Below, in pieces: positions 24,434-32,588 of a stretch of DNA of 59,083 nt; the stretch's first letter is position 1, and each line of letters opens with the position of its first letter. Origin of the DNA: Autumnicola lenta. Its GTDB lineage: Bacteria; Bacteroidota; Bacteroidia; Flavobacteriales; Flavobacteriaceae. The position numbers were made by a program, and so were the translations under genes. The stretch spans positions 1 through 59,083 of the forward strand of contig NZ_JAVRHO010000022.1 in the NCBI RefSeq assembly GCF_031846515.1. The letters are read 5' to 3'. The notes under the pieces are model-generated. The model was given only the letters and a program-made list of their open reading frames with translations, was not told the origin of the DNA and made no database searches.

Positions 24434-25270
24434 TTACAAATCCCGCTTTTTCAACAATCGGTAGGAGAAAAACACAAAAATAGCTGTCCAGGCAATTACT
24501 ATTAGAAGCTGATACCAATGAATGCCGTAGTCTTTTTCAAACTCAGATCCCAGCTGGTTTGCAGCAGCTTTAAAGGCATTTAGACGGGAAAATGGTTCCT
24601 TAATTATGTTCGCCATGCTTTCCAGTGGAAAGAAGCGTGCGATATGATCTGCAGTATCAGTCCCTTTAAAGATTTTCCATTTTAGCACACCATAGGTAAT
24701 GCTTTCTATAATCCACCAGATAAAAAGGAAACCCAGTGCAAATGCAGAGCGCTTTACCAATATTCCCAGAAACATACAGAAGGCAAAAAAAGCCGTAAGC
24801 TTGACGAAATATCCTACAAGATATTCCATATCTGAAAGAATAATCGAAACTTCACTAAAATCCGAAAAAGAAAGTCCCAGGATTAAAGAAACAATAAACA
24901 GGAATAATGTAGAGATCAGTGAAAATACGAGTACGGTCAGGAATTTAGAAAGTACAAATTCTTTTTTGCTAAGGCCATCGATGAGGTTTTGCTTAAGCGT
25001 CCTGTTGCTGTATTCATTGGACATCATCGAAACAATGACAATGGCCAAAAACAGTTTTAGCATTGCCGCAATATAGCTGTTAAAGTGCCAGATATAAGGG
25101 AAATTAAAAATTCCCTGGTCTGCTACCCGGAAATTGATCTGACCAATATTAAATTCGATAGAGGCAAAAAGGGCTATAAAAGTGATAAGAATAAAATACG
25201 TGAGCGTTAATACTTTAGCAGAACGACTGTATTTTAATTTATGAAATTCTATGTTTAATAATCGTAGCAT
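24434..25270 (-). CDS. ABC transporter permease (ABC-2 type)
   Basis: This 278-residue membrane protein has about six hydrophobic helices and is the partner of the ATPase encoded just upstream. Its start codon overlaps the ATPase stop (TGATG). The sequence, including NEYSNRTLKQNLIDGLSKKEF in the first cytoplasmic loop, is typical of BcrB/NatB-like ABC-2 permeases that export lipids, peptides or drugs. The substrate cannot be inferred. Confidence 0.85.
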   Translation of the reverse strand: MLRLLNIEFHKLKYSRSAKVLTLTYFILITFIALFASIEFNIGQINFRVADQGIFNFPYIWHFNSYIAAMLKLFLAIVIVSMMSNEYSNRTLKQNLIDGLSKKEFVLSKFLTVLVFSLISTLFLFIVSLILGLSFSDFSEVSIILSDMEYLVGYFVKLTAFFAFCMFLGILVKRSAFALGFLFIWWIIESITYGVLKWKIFKGTDTADHIARFFPLESMANIIKEPFSRLNAFKAAANQLGSEFEKDYGIHWYQLLIVIAWTAIFVFFSYRLLKKRDL

Positions 25271-26175
25271 CAGGCTTTATTTGTTTGGTTAGTTAATTGA
25301 AGGAACTGTTCTTCCAGGCTTTGTTTTCTCTTTACGAGATAACATAAAGAGAGGCCTCTTTCAAACAAATATTCATTAATCACTTCGGCCTCCATAGGTT
25401 CTTCCAGGATAGCTGTTACCAGATCATCATTAACCGTAATTTTACCAATATCGGGATGGCTCTTTAATAGCTCTTGCAGGCGGGCAGTGTCTTTAGCTCT
25501 TAATTCAAAAAATCCGTGGCTTGCATTAATTCCGTCTACGGGGCCGGTATAAAGTTTAACTCCATTCCGGATAATTACTACATGAGAGCAGACTTTTTCC
25601 ACTTCATCCAGTAAGTGCGAAGCAAGAAGAATGGTGGTACCCATTGAAGCAATTTTTCTGATAATTTCCCGAATCTGATGGATTCCCTGAGGATCGAGTC
25701 CGTTTGTGGGTTCATCCAGAATAAGGATTTCAGGATCATTGAGCAGGGCAGAAGCGATTGCAAGACGCTGCTTCATTCCCAGGGAATAGGTTTTAAACTT
25801 GCTGTTTTTTCTATCTAAAAGTCCTACCAGTTCCAGTTTTTCCTCAATTTTTGCAGGCGGAATATTTTTAATTTTGCAAACCAGGGCCAAATTTTGGGCC
25901 GCCGTCATGTATGGATAAAAGTTGGGGTGCTCTATTATTGCCCCTACTTTTTTTAAAGCTTCATGCGTAGATTCTTTTCCGTCAAACCAGAGAAAATCTC
26001 CACTGGTTTTATTTACGACATTAAGGACCATTCCTAAAGTTGTGGATTTACCGCTACCATTAGGGCCTAAAATTCCGTAGACATTTCCTTTTTCAATGGT
26101 GAAAGACAAATTATCTACAGCCGTAAGTGAGCCGTATTTTTTAGTAAGATTGGTGATGCTAAGGATTGTTTCCAA
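25270..26175 (-). CDS. ABC transporter ATP-binding protein (BcrA/NatA type)
   Basis: This 301-residue ATPase has Walker A GPNGSGKST (about 38-46), signature YSLGMKQRLAIASAL, Walker B ILILDEPTNGLDP and H-loop LLASHLLDEV. The C-terminal about 80 residues are the extension seen in bacitracin-type exporter ATPases. It is the first gene of a two-gene operon with the permease. No two-component regulator is adjacent. Confidence 0.9.
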   Translation of the reverse strand: METILSITNLTKKYGSLTAVDNLSFTIEKGNVYGILGPNGSGKSTTLGMVLNVVNKTSGDFLWFDGKESTHEALKKVGAIIEHPNFYPYMTAAQNLALVCKIKNIPPAKIEEKLELVGLLDRKNSKFKTYSLGMKQRLAIASALLNDPEILILDEPTNGLDPQGIHQIREIIRKIASMGTTILLASHLLDEVEKVCSHVVIIRNGVKLYTGPVDGINASHGFFELRAKDTARLQELLKSHPDIGKITVNDDLVTAILEEPMEAEVINEYLFERGLSLCYLVKRKQSLEEQFLQLTNQTNKA

Positions 26176-26241
26176 TTGATGAAATGTTTTTAGTATGACG
26201 ACGAAATTAACATTTTGTTACAGGTTTCGCACTAGAAACTG

Positions 26242-26249
26242 TATTTTTG
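26242..26249 (+). promoter_or_regulatory. TAnnTTTG box upstream of the hypothetical gene at 26268
   Basis: TATTTTTG matches TAnnTTTG, with TTTG at 26214-26217 upstream (spacing 24). It favours the ATG at 26268 over the in-frame start at 26247, which overlaps the box. Confidence 0.45.
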
Positions 26250-26267
26250 GGCAAAACCAATAGATAC

Positions 26268-27332
26268 ATGGAGCAGAAATTAATGTCGAAGAAGAAACCT
26301 TCTTTCCCAATAAACCAGCGTTTTAACCGGTATCTCGCCAAATATAACCGGAATACAATGATTCCTGTGTTTTATGAAGATTTACTGCGCTTTTCCGGTT
26401 CTATTGTGGTTTATGATCAACATGAAGAGGATACTTTTTGGGTGCGTTGCTATTATCCAGATCACGAACGCCTGGAAATTGATGAAAGCCTGAAGAAAGT
26501 ATATACCATCCTTCATTCTGATGGTAGTGACGATTCCCTGGAGTTCCTGAATATTGATGCCATAGACTACTGTACCTTCGGAAATTCAAAACCATTTCGC
26601 GTAAAAGTGCGGAATATTTTAAATGATAGTTTTACTTATTTCTACGTAAAAACTGCAGATGCTTCAAGGGTTTACGGTCTCGAATTCGAGCACTTACTTT
26701 CCCCACACAGGATTAATTTCCTGGTTTATAAAGAAACTTTAATTGAGGAACATATCGCAGGTATTCCCGGTGACGTTTTTATTGAAGATCACCTCCCAAC
26801 CTGCAGCGAACGTGAGCAAACGCAAATTGCCAAACAGTTTGTGAAATTCAACGAGCGCTGTACGGTACGACTTTTAGGTGATATGCGCTCTTATAATTAT
26901 GTGGTGATTCCTACCCACGATTTTGATCATGTCCAATATAAGATTAGAGCTATAGATTTCGATCAGCAATGTTATGAGGGAAATTTAAAAGTTTACCGTC
27001 CCCAGTTTTTTAAAGAGAATTATAAAATGGTAAAGTTAGTTTCAGAAAAATTGCAGGAATCTTCTATAGAACAATACAGGAAAGAGGAACGCTCACTACT
27101 TGCCAAGCGGATTATCAATACCAAAAGCAGGTACAAAGAATTGATAAGGTGTATGATTAACGATCATGTTTCTACCGGGGACAAGGTTAAAAACCTGCGG
27201 CAGGATCTTTATAAATACACCAATGATGTCAAGTTTAAGCGTGCCAGCACAATGGGCCAGATTCTACGGACTGCCCTGGATTTCGTGAAACGCAATTACG
27301 AAGATGTAAATATGAAGCGATTGTTAAGCTGA
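26268..27332 (+). CDS. conserved-looking hypothetical protein, 354 residues
   Basis: I do not recognise the family. The protein is soluble, with no signal peptide or membrane helix, and is rich in basic and aromatic residues. The first half has regularly spaced beta-like segments (SIVVYDQHEEDTFWVRCYYP, KPFRVKVRNIL). The middle has IRAIDFDQQCYEGN. The last 110 residues are helical and lysine/arginine rich (LLAKRIINTKSRYKELIRC, RASTMGQILRTALDFVKRNY). That composition would allow nucleic acid binding, but this is inference. Start 26268 (MEQKLM) was chosen from the promoter box; 26283 (MSKKKP) is an alternative. A large repeat island follows the stop. Confidence 0.6.
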   Translation: MEQKLMSKKKPSFPINQRFNRYLAKYNRNTMIPVFYEDLLRFSGSIVVYDQHEEDTFWVRCYYPDHERLEIDESLKKVYTILHSDGSDDSLEFLNIDAIDYCTFGNSKPFRVKVRNILNDSFTYFYVKTADASRVYGLEFEHLLSPHRINFLVYKETLIEEHIAGIPGDVFIEDHLPTCSEREQTQIAKQFVKFNERCTVRLLGDMRSYNYVVIPTHDFDHVQYKIRAIDFDQQCYEGNLKVYRPQFFKENYKMVKLVSEKLQESSIEQYRKEERSLLAKRIINTKSRYKELIRCMINDHVSTGDKVKNLRQDLYKYTNDVKFKRASTMGQILRTALDFVKRNYEDVNMKRLLS

Positions 27333-27350
27333 AGAACTTCCTCTAAAAAA

Positions 27351-27702
27351 GTGAAGAGTGAAGAGTGAAGAGTGAAGAGTTCATTTTTTCGTACTTCTTA
27401 CCTCCCACTTCGTACTTCAAATTAGGTCGATAATTGCCATTTTCAGGACTTGCTTTTAAGAGAGGAAAGAGGAAAGAGCACAGAAAAAAATTTCCGTACC
27501 TCTCACTTCTTACCTCGTACTTCATACTTCAAATTAGGTCGATAATTGCCATTTTCAGGACTTGCTTTTAAGAGAGGAAAGAGCACAGAAAAAAATTTCC
27601 GTACCTCTCACTTCTTACCTCGTACTTGAGATAAGGTCGATAATTGCCATTTTCGAGGCATAGCTTGGGAAAAGAAAACTCTTCACTCTTCACTCTTCAC
27701 TT
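27351..27702. repeat. compound repeat island flanked by inverted heptamer arrays
   Basis: The 375-base gap 27333-27707 has no gene. The left edge is four GTGAAGA units (27351-27378). The right edge (about 27680-27702) is the reverse complement, CTCTTCACTCTTCACTCTTC. Inside lie three copies of the dispersed palindrome (27425-27447, 27537-27559, 27635-27659), within units of about 112 and 98 bases. The units share TTAAGAGAGGAAAGA, TTTCCGTACCTCTCACTTCT and TACCTCGTACTTCA. The whole resembles a small amplified element rather than random sequence. Confidence 0.85.
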
Positions 27703-27707
27703 CATTT

Positions 27708-28766
27708 CTAGCTTTTTTCTTCTTTATTGAAGTAAACGAGGTAATAATACATCTGTTTTTCTTCATCCCAGCCTTTTTCTACAAATTTTTCAGCAGATTC
27801 CGGGTTAATGAAGTCCAGTTTTATCTGAATATTGGTGTCCAGGTTAATTACGCTCTTAATTTTCTTCCTGGCAGCGGTAACTGCAGTGTTTACAATAGAA
27901 AAATCTGAAAGATCTTCAATTTTATATTTTGGAGCCTTCTCTGTTTTGTAATTCTGAAATTCAGGAACCAGCTCTGGATTGTCAATTACAGAATTCAGGA
28001 AATTAGTCTCTTCAAATTTGTCATTTTTCGCGAAGTAATCCATGCTTCGGTTCATAAACATGACTTCTTCTTTTTTGTCTTCCGCGGGAAGCACAACATC
28101 TTTAGCGAAATTTTTACAAAAATTCAGGTAGTTTTTTGTGCGATAATTATCGTCTGCAAGAATATCTACCCCTAAAAAGTTCTCCAGCCAATACTTTGTA
28201 TCATATCTATTGGAATCTACCGAGAGGATTTTGTAACCTTCTTCCCTTCCTTTATTGAAAATAAGCGCTCCTTTGTCCAGTTTGTTCAGGTTAATTCCCT
28301 GCTGGACAATCATATCCAGAATACTTCCTTTTTCTTCAAACTGAAGAAAATCGTGCTTCAATTCTGACTTAAATATGCCAATTGCCGACATTTTTTCATT
28401 GTCCAGTTGCATATTTTCAAAATAAACCAGGAATACCTCTCCATTTTTAATGTGAGGATGGGCAGATTGCTCGAAAAGCAAGGTGGTTACTTTCTTCGAT
28501 ATTTCGTGAGCCTTATCGGGGCTATCAAAAATAGCATTGGCTAAATTATAAAGCTCGTTAAATTCCAAATCTGTTTCATGAGAAAACTGATAGTAATTTT
28601 CTTCTTTTTCCCTGAAAGGCTTCAGGAAAAATTCCTTGATAAGCGGTTTAATTTCATCCTCAAGATTATAAGGATTTGCAGAAAGGAAAATTCCTTCATT
28701 TCTACTTTTATTACCTACTCTGTGAATAGATAAAGATTCAATCTGGGCATTAAAGAGGTTTATCAT
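27708..28766 (-). CDS. nucleoid-associated protein (NdpA family)
   Basis: This 352-residue protein resembles the 37-kDa nucleoid-associated protein family. The N-terminus MINLFNAQIESLSIHRVGNK and the internal GIFKSELKHDFLQFE are typical of Bacteroidota members. It has no signal or membrane segment and is expected to bind DNA in the cytoplasm; its role in chromosome organisation is not well defined. The stop lies 6 bases from the end of the repeat island. Confidence 0.8.
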   Translation of the reverse strand: MINLFNAQIESLSIHRVGNKSRNEGIFLSANPYNLEDEIKPLIKEFFLKPFREKEENYYQFSHETDLEFNELYNLANAIFDSPDKAHEISKKVTTLLFEQSAHPHIKNGEVFLVYFENMQLDNEKMSAIGIFKSELKHDFLQFEEKGSILDMIVQQGINLNKLDKGALIFNKGREEGYKILSVDSNRYDTKYWLENFLGVDILADDNYRTKNYLNFCKNFAKDVVLPAEDKKEEVMFMNRSMDYFAKNDKFEETNFLNSVIDNPELVPEFQNYKTEKAPKYKIEDLSDFSIVNTAVTAARKKIKSVINLDTNIQIKLDFINPESAEKFVEKGWDEEKQMYYYLVYFNKEEKS

Positions 28767-28815
28767 TTAATAATGAAAAGTAAAAGGTTAAAAGAAATAT
28801 TGAAGTGAATGCTGA

Positions 28816-29316
28816 TTAATTCCAGTTTTCGTCGAAAGAAAGGTTGTCGTAATCATCAACATCAAAATCATCATCAAATTCTGCCGAACCTTCTTCACTC
28901 TCACCAATAAATTCTTTTTCGGGAGCTACGTTAGGTATTTGTCCGTGCACAAACATAAGGTTTGGATAATCGATACTATCTTCAGGATCGGCAATTTCAG
29001 CAAGTTCCACGAGGAACGTCCACATATTCAGAAAATCATAGACGTAGATCATTTTCGTATTATCTTCTGAAAGGACGCTGTCAAGGCTGGTTTCATTCAT
29101 AAGCCTTACTTCGCCACCCATATCAAACTGAGAAAATTCTTCTCCCTGGTTCCAATTATCATCGCTGGCATAAAAGGAAGCCATCTCTGTCCCGTCAAAA
29201 CCAAATGACTGGATTATGGTATTATGAAGATCCTCCAGGGTACTTTCCTGAAGCATTTCTATATCTCTGAACACATCCTCTTCCGCATCAAGAATTACTC
29301 TGAATCTATAAACCAT
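28816..29316 (-). CDS. plasmid pRiA4b ORF-3-like protein (IS1096 passenger TnpR-like family)
   Basis: This is a 166-residue acidic protein. It opens MVYRFRVILDAEEDVFRDIE and contains TLEDLHNTIIQSFGFDGTEM, the hallmark of the pRiA4b ORF-3 family. Residues about 135-166 are almost wholly acidic with aromatic residues. Despite the family name there is no transposase or terminal repeat here, and solo chromosomal members are common. Function unknown. A TAnnTTTG box lies 20 bases upstream, inside the end of the next gene. Confidence 0.75.
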   Translation of the reverse strand: MVYRFRVILDAEEDVFRDIEMLQESTLEDLHNTIIQSFGFDGTEMASFYASDDNWNQGEEFSQFDMGGEVRLMNETSLDSVLSEDNTKMIYVYDFLNMWTFLVELAEIADPEDSIDYPNLMFVHGQIPNVAPEKEFIGESEEGSAEFDDDFDVDDYDNLSFDENWN

Positions 29317-29335
29317 AGCTTTAAATTTTAGGGGG

Positions 29336-29343
29336 CAAAGTTA
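29336..29343 (-). promoter_or_regulatory. TAnnTTTG box upstream of the pRiA4b ORF-3-like gene
   Basis: On the minus strand TAACTTTG matches TAnnTTTG, 20 bases before the start codon and overlapping the stop region of the upstream heme A synthase gene. It suggests an independent transcript. Confidence 0.45.
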
Positions 29344-30366
29344 CAAACTTTTGTACTTCTTAGGGGCATACACGCATTCCATTAACAAATAAAACTGAAT
29401 CCCGAAAAACAGGGAGGCAATGACCAGATGCAACGGCTGGCTAAGAAACGGGAAGTCGTAATTATACATGGCTATACCTGTTGCTATTTCCAATAAAAGC
29501 AGGATTAGTATCCAGTTAATTTTTGAGAATTTTAACCCGAATTTTCTGTTTTGCCACCAGAGCAGAAGGTTTACAAGCAATACCAGGATTGAAAAAGAAC
29601 GGTGGAAATAAAAGGTGAAATTAGGGTTTGCCAGCCAAAGTTCTTCAACTCCTGTACCTAATGCTTTAGACTGTTCATCCACAAACTGTCGTACCTGAGT
29701 TCCCAGTACCACCTGTATTAATGTAAGACTAATGGCGAAAATAAGGAGATTCCGGAAGCCTTTCTTTTGATAATGTTCACGTCTTTTTTCCGAAGAAATA
29801 TAGATTAGGTAGATGAGAATCGCCACAATTACCAGGGCCATCACCATGTGTACGGTAATACGGGCGGGTGCAAGAACAGAATAAACCACGGTTGCGCCAA
29901 GCCATGCCTGGAATCCCATGAGCAAGACGGTAAGCCATGACAACAGCGGAACACGTTTTCGGATTTTCCATTTTTTGAAGGATAAAAAAGCCATAATTAA
30001 AACGGCAAAGCCCGCCAGCGCCCCGAAAAGCCTGTTAATATATTCCACCCAGGTATGTGCGGGATTAAAGACTGCATAATCGTGTTTGATATAGGTTTCC
30101 CAGTTTTCTTTGTTGTATTCTTTAGAAGAAGTGAAGTCTGAAGCAGCGACCTGCAAGGTTTCATCTACAATAATCACCTGGCCTTTTTCATATTTTTTTT
30201 GTGGCTGAAACAAAAGTTCGGCCTCTTCAGTAGGAGGAATGTAATATCCGAAGCATTTTGGCCAGTCGGGACAGCCCATTCCAGAGCCGGTCATTCTTAC
30301 CACGGCCCCGGCAATAATTACCAGGTAAACAAGGACAAGCGCTATTTTTGCTGATTTTCGATACAC
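29341..30366 (-). CDS. ctaA: heme A synthase (CtaA/COX15 family)
   Basis: This 341-residue polytopic membrane enzyme oxidises the C8 methyl group of heme O to make heme A for cytochrome oxidase. About eight membrane helices are visible. Conserved heme-ligand histidines appear in NPAHTWVEYINRLFG, ARITVHMVMALV, FYFHRSFSILV and SQPLHLVIASL. MGCPDWPKCFG near residue 32 is a recognisable COX15 segment. No cytochrome oxidase genes are in the window. Confidence 0.88.
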   Translation of the reverse strand: MYRKSAKIALVLVYLVIIAGAVVRMTGSGMGCPDWPKCFGYYIPPTEEAELLFQPQKKYEKGQVIIVDETLQVAASDFTSSKEYNKENWETYIKHDYAVFNPAHTWVEYINRLFGALAGFAVLIMAFLSFKKWKIRKRVPLLSWLTVLLMGFQAWLGATVVYSVLAPARITVHMVMALVIVAILIYLIYISSEKRREHYQKKGFRNLLIFAISLTLIQVVLGTQVRQFVDEQSKALGTGVEELWLANPNFTFYFHRSFSILVLLVNLLLWWQNRKFGLKFSKINWILILLLLEIATGIAMYNYDFPFLSQPLHLVIASLFFGIQFYLLMECVYAPKKYKSL

Positions 30367-30500
30367 TTTTTGTTGATATTAGATTAGAGACTGCTTCGCT
30401 ATCAGAATTTTGGATTTGGTTCAGGAATTTTTAAAATTTTATCCTTCCAGCTGAATTTTCCTGCTCGATTTGCTACTCCAAACTCCGATCTCCGAACTCA

Positions 30501-31922
30501 CTATTTCACCGGCTGTAGTCCAAGCTTTTGTCCTTTTTTCAGCATAAAATTATGTGCTGCATCATATTCGTTCGGGATATCTCCTTCAAGAATTGCTTCT
30601 TTAATCGCATCCTTTATCATTCCCACTTCCCGACAGGGCGTTAAACCAAAAGTTTCCATAATTTCCTCTCCACTTACCGGAGGCTGAAAATTGCGTATAT
30701 GGTCCCTTGCTTCAACTTCTTTGATTTTTTGTCTTACTATTTTAAAGTTGTTATGATATCGATCAAAACGTTTAGGGTTTTTGGTGGTGATGTCAGCTTC
30801 ACAAAGGGTCATTAAATCCTCAATATTGTCACCGGCGTCAAAAACAAGCCTGCGCACGGCAGAATCTGTAGTGTTATCATCCACAATAGCAATAGGACGC
30901 GAGCTCATTAAAACCATCTTTTGAACAAACTTCATCTTTTCGTTTAACGGCAATCTCAAACGCTTAAATAATTTGTAGACCATTTTGGCGCCCACAAACT
31001 CATGACCATGAAATGTCCAGCCTATTTTCTTGTGAAACTTCTTGGTAGGTGCTTTGCCAATATCATGAAGAAGTGCGGCCCATCGCAGCCAGAGATCATC
31101 GGTGTTTTCTGAAATATTGTCCACTACTTCCAGGGTGTGCCAAAAATTATCTTTATGTCGTTGTCCTTCAATTTCATCTATTCCTTCCAGTGCGGTAAGC
31201 TCGGGAAGAATTAGTTTTAAAAGTTTTGTTTTATGAAGCAGCGCAAAACCGACTGATGGTTTTTCGGAAAGCATAATCTTGTTCAGTTCGTCTACAATAC
31301 GTTCTTTGGAAATTATTTTAATCCGGTCTTTATTCTCCCGTATTGCTTTAAGCGATTCTTTTTCGATTCTGAAGCCAAGCTGGGCGGCAAAACGTATCGC
31401 TCTTAACATGCGCAAAGGATCGTCTGAATAGGTAACATCCGGATCAAGCGGAGTTCGGATAATCTGGGATTTTAAATCTTTGAGTCCGTTAAAGGGATCC
31501 AGAAGTTCTCCAAAATTGTTTTTATTCAGGCTTAACGCAAGTGCATTAATTGTAAAATCACGCCGATTCTGATCGTCTTGCAGCGTGCCATTTTCCACAA
31601 TGGGATTCCTGCTGTCCTCACTATAACTTTCTTTACGGGCACCAACAAATTCAATTTCCATATCGAAAGCCCGCAGCATTGCGGTGCCGTAGTTCTTGAA
31701 GACCTGGACTTTTGGCTTGTGAGGTAATAGTTCTGAAACCTTTTTGGCAAGTTCAATCCCACTTCCCACCGCAACCACATCAATATCCTTGGGATCGCCC
31801 CGTTGCAGAAGGTGGTCACGTACAAAACCACCAATAACGTAGCTTTCTACATCCAGTTCTTCCGCGGCAAGCGAGATTACATTAAAAATTTTATGATCTA
31901 AGGCCTCTTTATAATTTTCCAC
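30501..31922 (-). CDS. CCA tRNA nucleotidyltransferase / poly(A) polymerase family, with HD domain
   Basis: This 473-residue class II nucleotidyltransferase would add or repair the tRNA 3' CCA end. The catalytic head is GGFVRDHLLQRGDPKDIDVV (about 31-50; G-x-x-R-D and DxD). It is followed by RRDFTINALALSLN and DPLRMLRAIRFAAQLG. A C-terminal HD domain is present with LLHDIGKAPTKKFH. Poly(A) polymerase activity cannot be excluded from the sequence. The gene follows the Sua5 gene on the same strand, separated by a strong hairpin. Confidence 0.9.
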   Translation of the reverse strand: MENYKEALDHKIFNVISLAAEELDVESYVIGGFVRDHLLQRGDPKDIDVVAVGSGIELAKKVSELLPHKPKVQVFKNYGTAMLRAFDMEIEFVGARKESYSEDSRNPIVENGTLQDDQNRRDFTINALALSLNKNNFGELLDPFNGLKDLKSQIIRTPLDPDVTYSDDPLRMLRAIRFAAQLGFRIEKESLKAIRENKDRIKIISKERIVDELNKIMLSEKPSVGFALLHKTKLLKLILPELTALEGIDEIEGQRHKDNFWHTLEVVDNISENTDDLWLRWAALLHDIGKAPTKKFHKKIGWTFHGHEFVGAKMVYKLFKRLRLPLNEKMKFVQKMVLMSSRPIAIVDDNTTDSAVRRLVFDAGDNIEDLMTLCEADITTKNPKRFDRYHNNFKIVRQKIKEVEARDHIRNFQPPVSGEEIMETFGLTPCREVGMIKDAIKEAILEGDIPNEYDAAHNFMLKKGQKLGLQPVK

Positions 31923-31944
31923 TTACTCTTTTTTCTTCCTGTCG

Positions 31945-31981
31945 AAAGACCTCGCAGGTTTCTAAAACCTGCGAGGTCTTT
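31945..31981. repeat. perfect 17-base inverted repeat (REP-like hairpin)
   Basis: AAAGACCTCGCAGGTTT and AAACCTGCGAGGTCTTT flank a 3-base CTA loop. It lies between two minus-strand genes (Sua5 type and CCA-adding type). The A and T flanks would also permit terminator function, but the long GC-containing stem resembles dispersed repeats seen in flavobacterial genomes. Confidence 0.85.
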
Positions 31982-32015
31982 AAAACGAACTCAGCGAATC
32001 GCTTATTTACAGATG

Positions 32016-32588
32016 CTATTTACGTACCACTTTCACTTTTCCATCATTACTCAACTTAATAATTGCAGATGGTTTGGTGCTTTTTTTTGACTGGTGCAAA
32101 TTTACTACATAGTCCACACCTTTTAAAATTTCAGGAGCTATTTGAGAGTAGGATTCCGGAGTTTTTTCTCCGCTTATATTTGCTGAAGTTGAAACGATTG
32201 GTCTTCGAAATCTTCGCACTAATTCTTTGCAAAATTTGTCCTTGGTCACGCGTATCGCAAGCGTATTATCGTCTGCAATGAGATTTTCAGCAACACGAAT
32301 AGGATCATCGTAAATAATGGTCGTTGGTTTTGCAGCATATTTAAGAATATCATAAGCCACTTCAGGAACATCTTCTACATATTCGTTTAACATTTTAAAA
32401 TCTGAAACGAGGCAGATAAGCGATTTAGATTCGCTTCTTTTCTTTAGGGCAAAAACCTTTTCTACGGCTTCAGGATTTGTAGAATCACAACCAATTCCCC
32501 ACACGGTATCTGTAGGATAAAGAATAAGTCCGCCGCGTTTTAACACGCTAATTGCTTCCTGAGATTCAGTTTTAAAATCATCTTTCAT
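32016..32588 (-). CDS. L-threonylcarbamoyladenylate synthase (Sua5/YciO/YrdC family)
   Basis: This 190-residue enzyme forms threonylcarbamoyl-AMP from threonine, bicarbonate and ATP for the t6A modification at position 37 of ANN-decoding tRNAs. Motifs are KRGGLILYPTDTVWGIGCD (about 18-36), KKRSESKSLICLVSD and the ST-rich RRPIVSTSANISGE. It is a short YrdC-type without the Sua5 C-terminal domain. It overlaps the upstream glycosyltransferase gene by 11 bases. Confidence 0.9.
   Translation of the reverse strand: MKDDFKTESQEAISVLKRGGLILYPTDTVWGIGCDSTNPEAVEKVFALKKRSESKSLICLVSDFKMLNEYVEDVPEVAYDILKYAAKPTTIIYDDPIRVAENLIADDNTLAIRVTKDKFCKELVRRFRRPIVSTSANISGEKTPESYSQIAPEILKGVDYVVNLHQSKKSTKPSAIIKLSNDGKVKVVRK

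Noticed and set aside
28816..29316. IS1096 passenger-like gene as evidence of an insertion sequence
   Set aside because: No transposase, terminal inverted repeats or target duplication are visible; the family name is historical.
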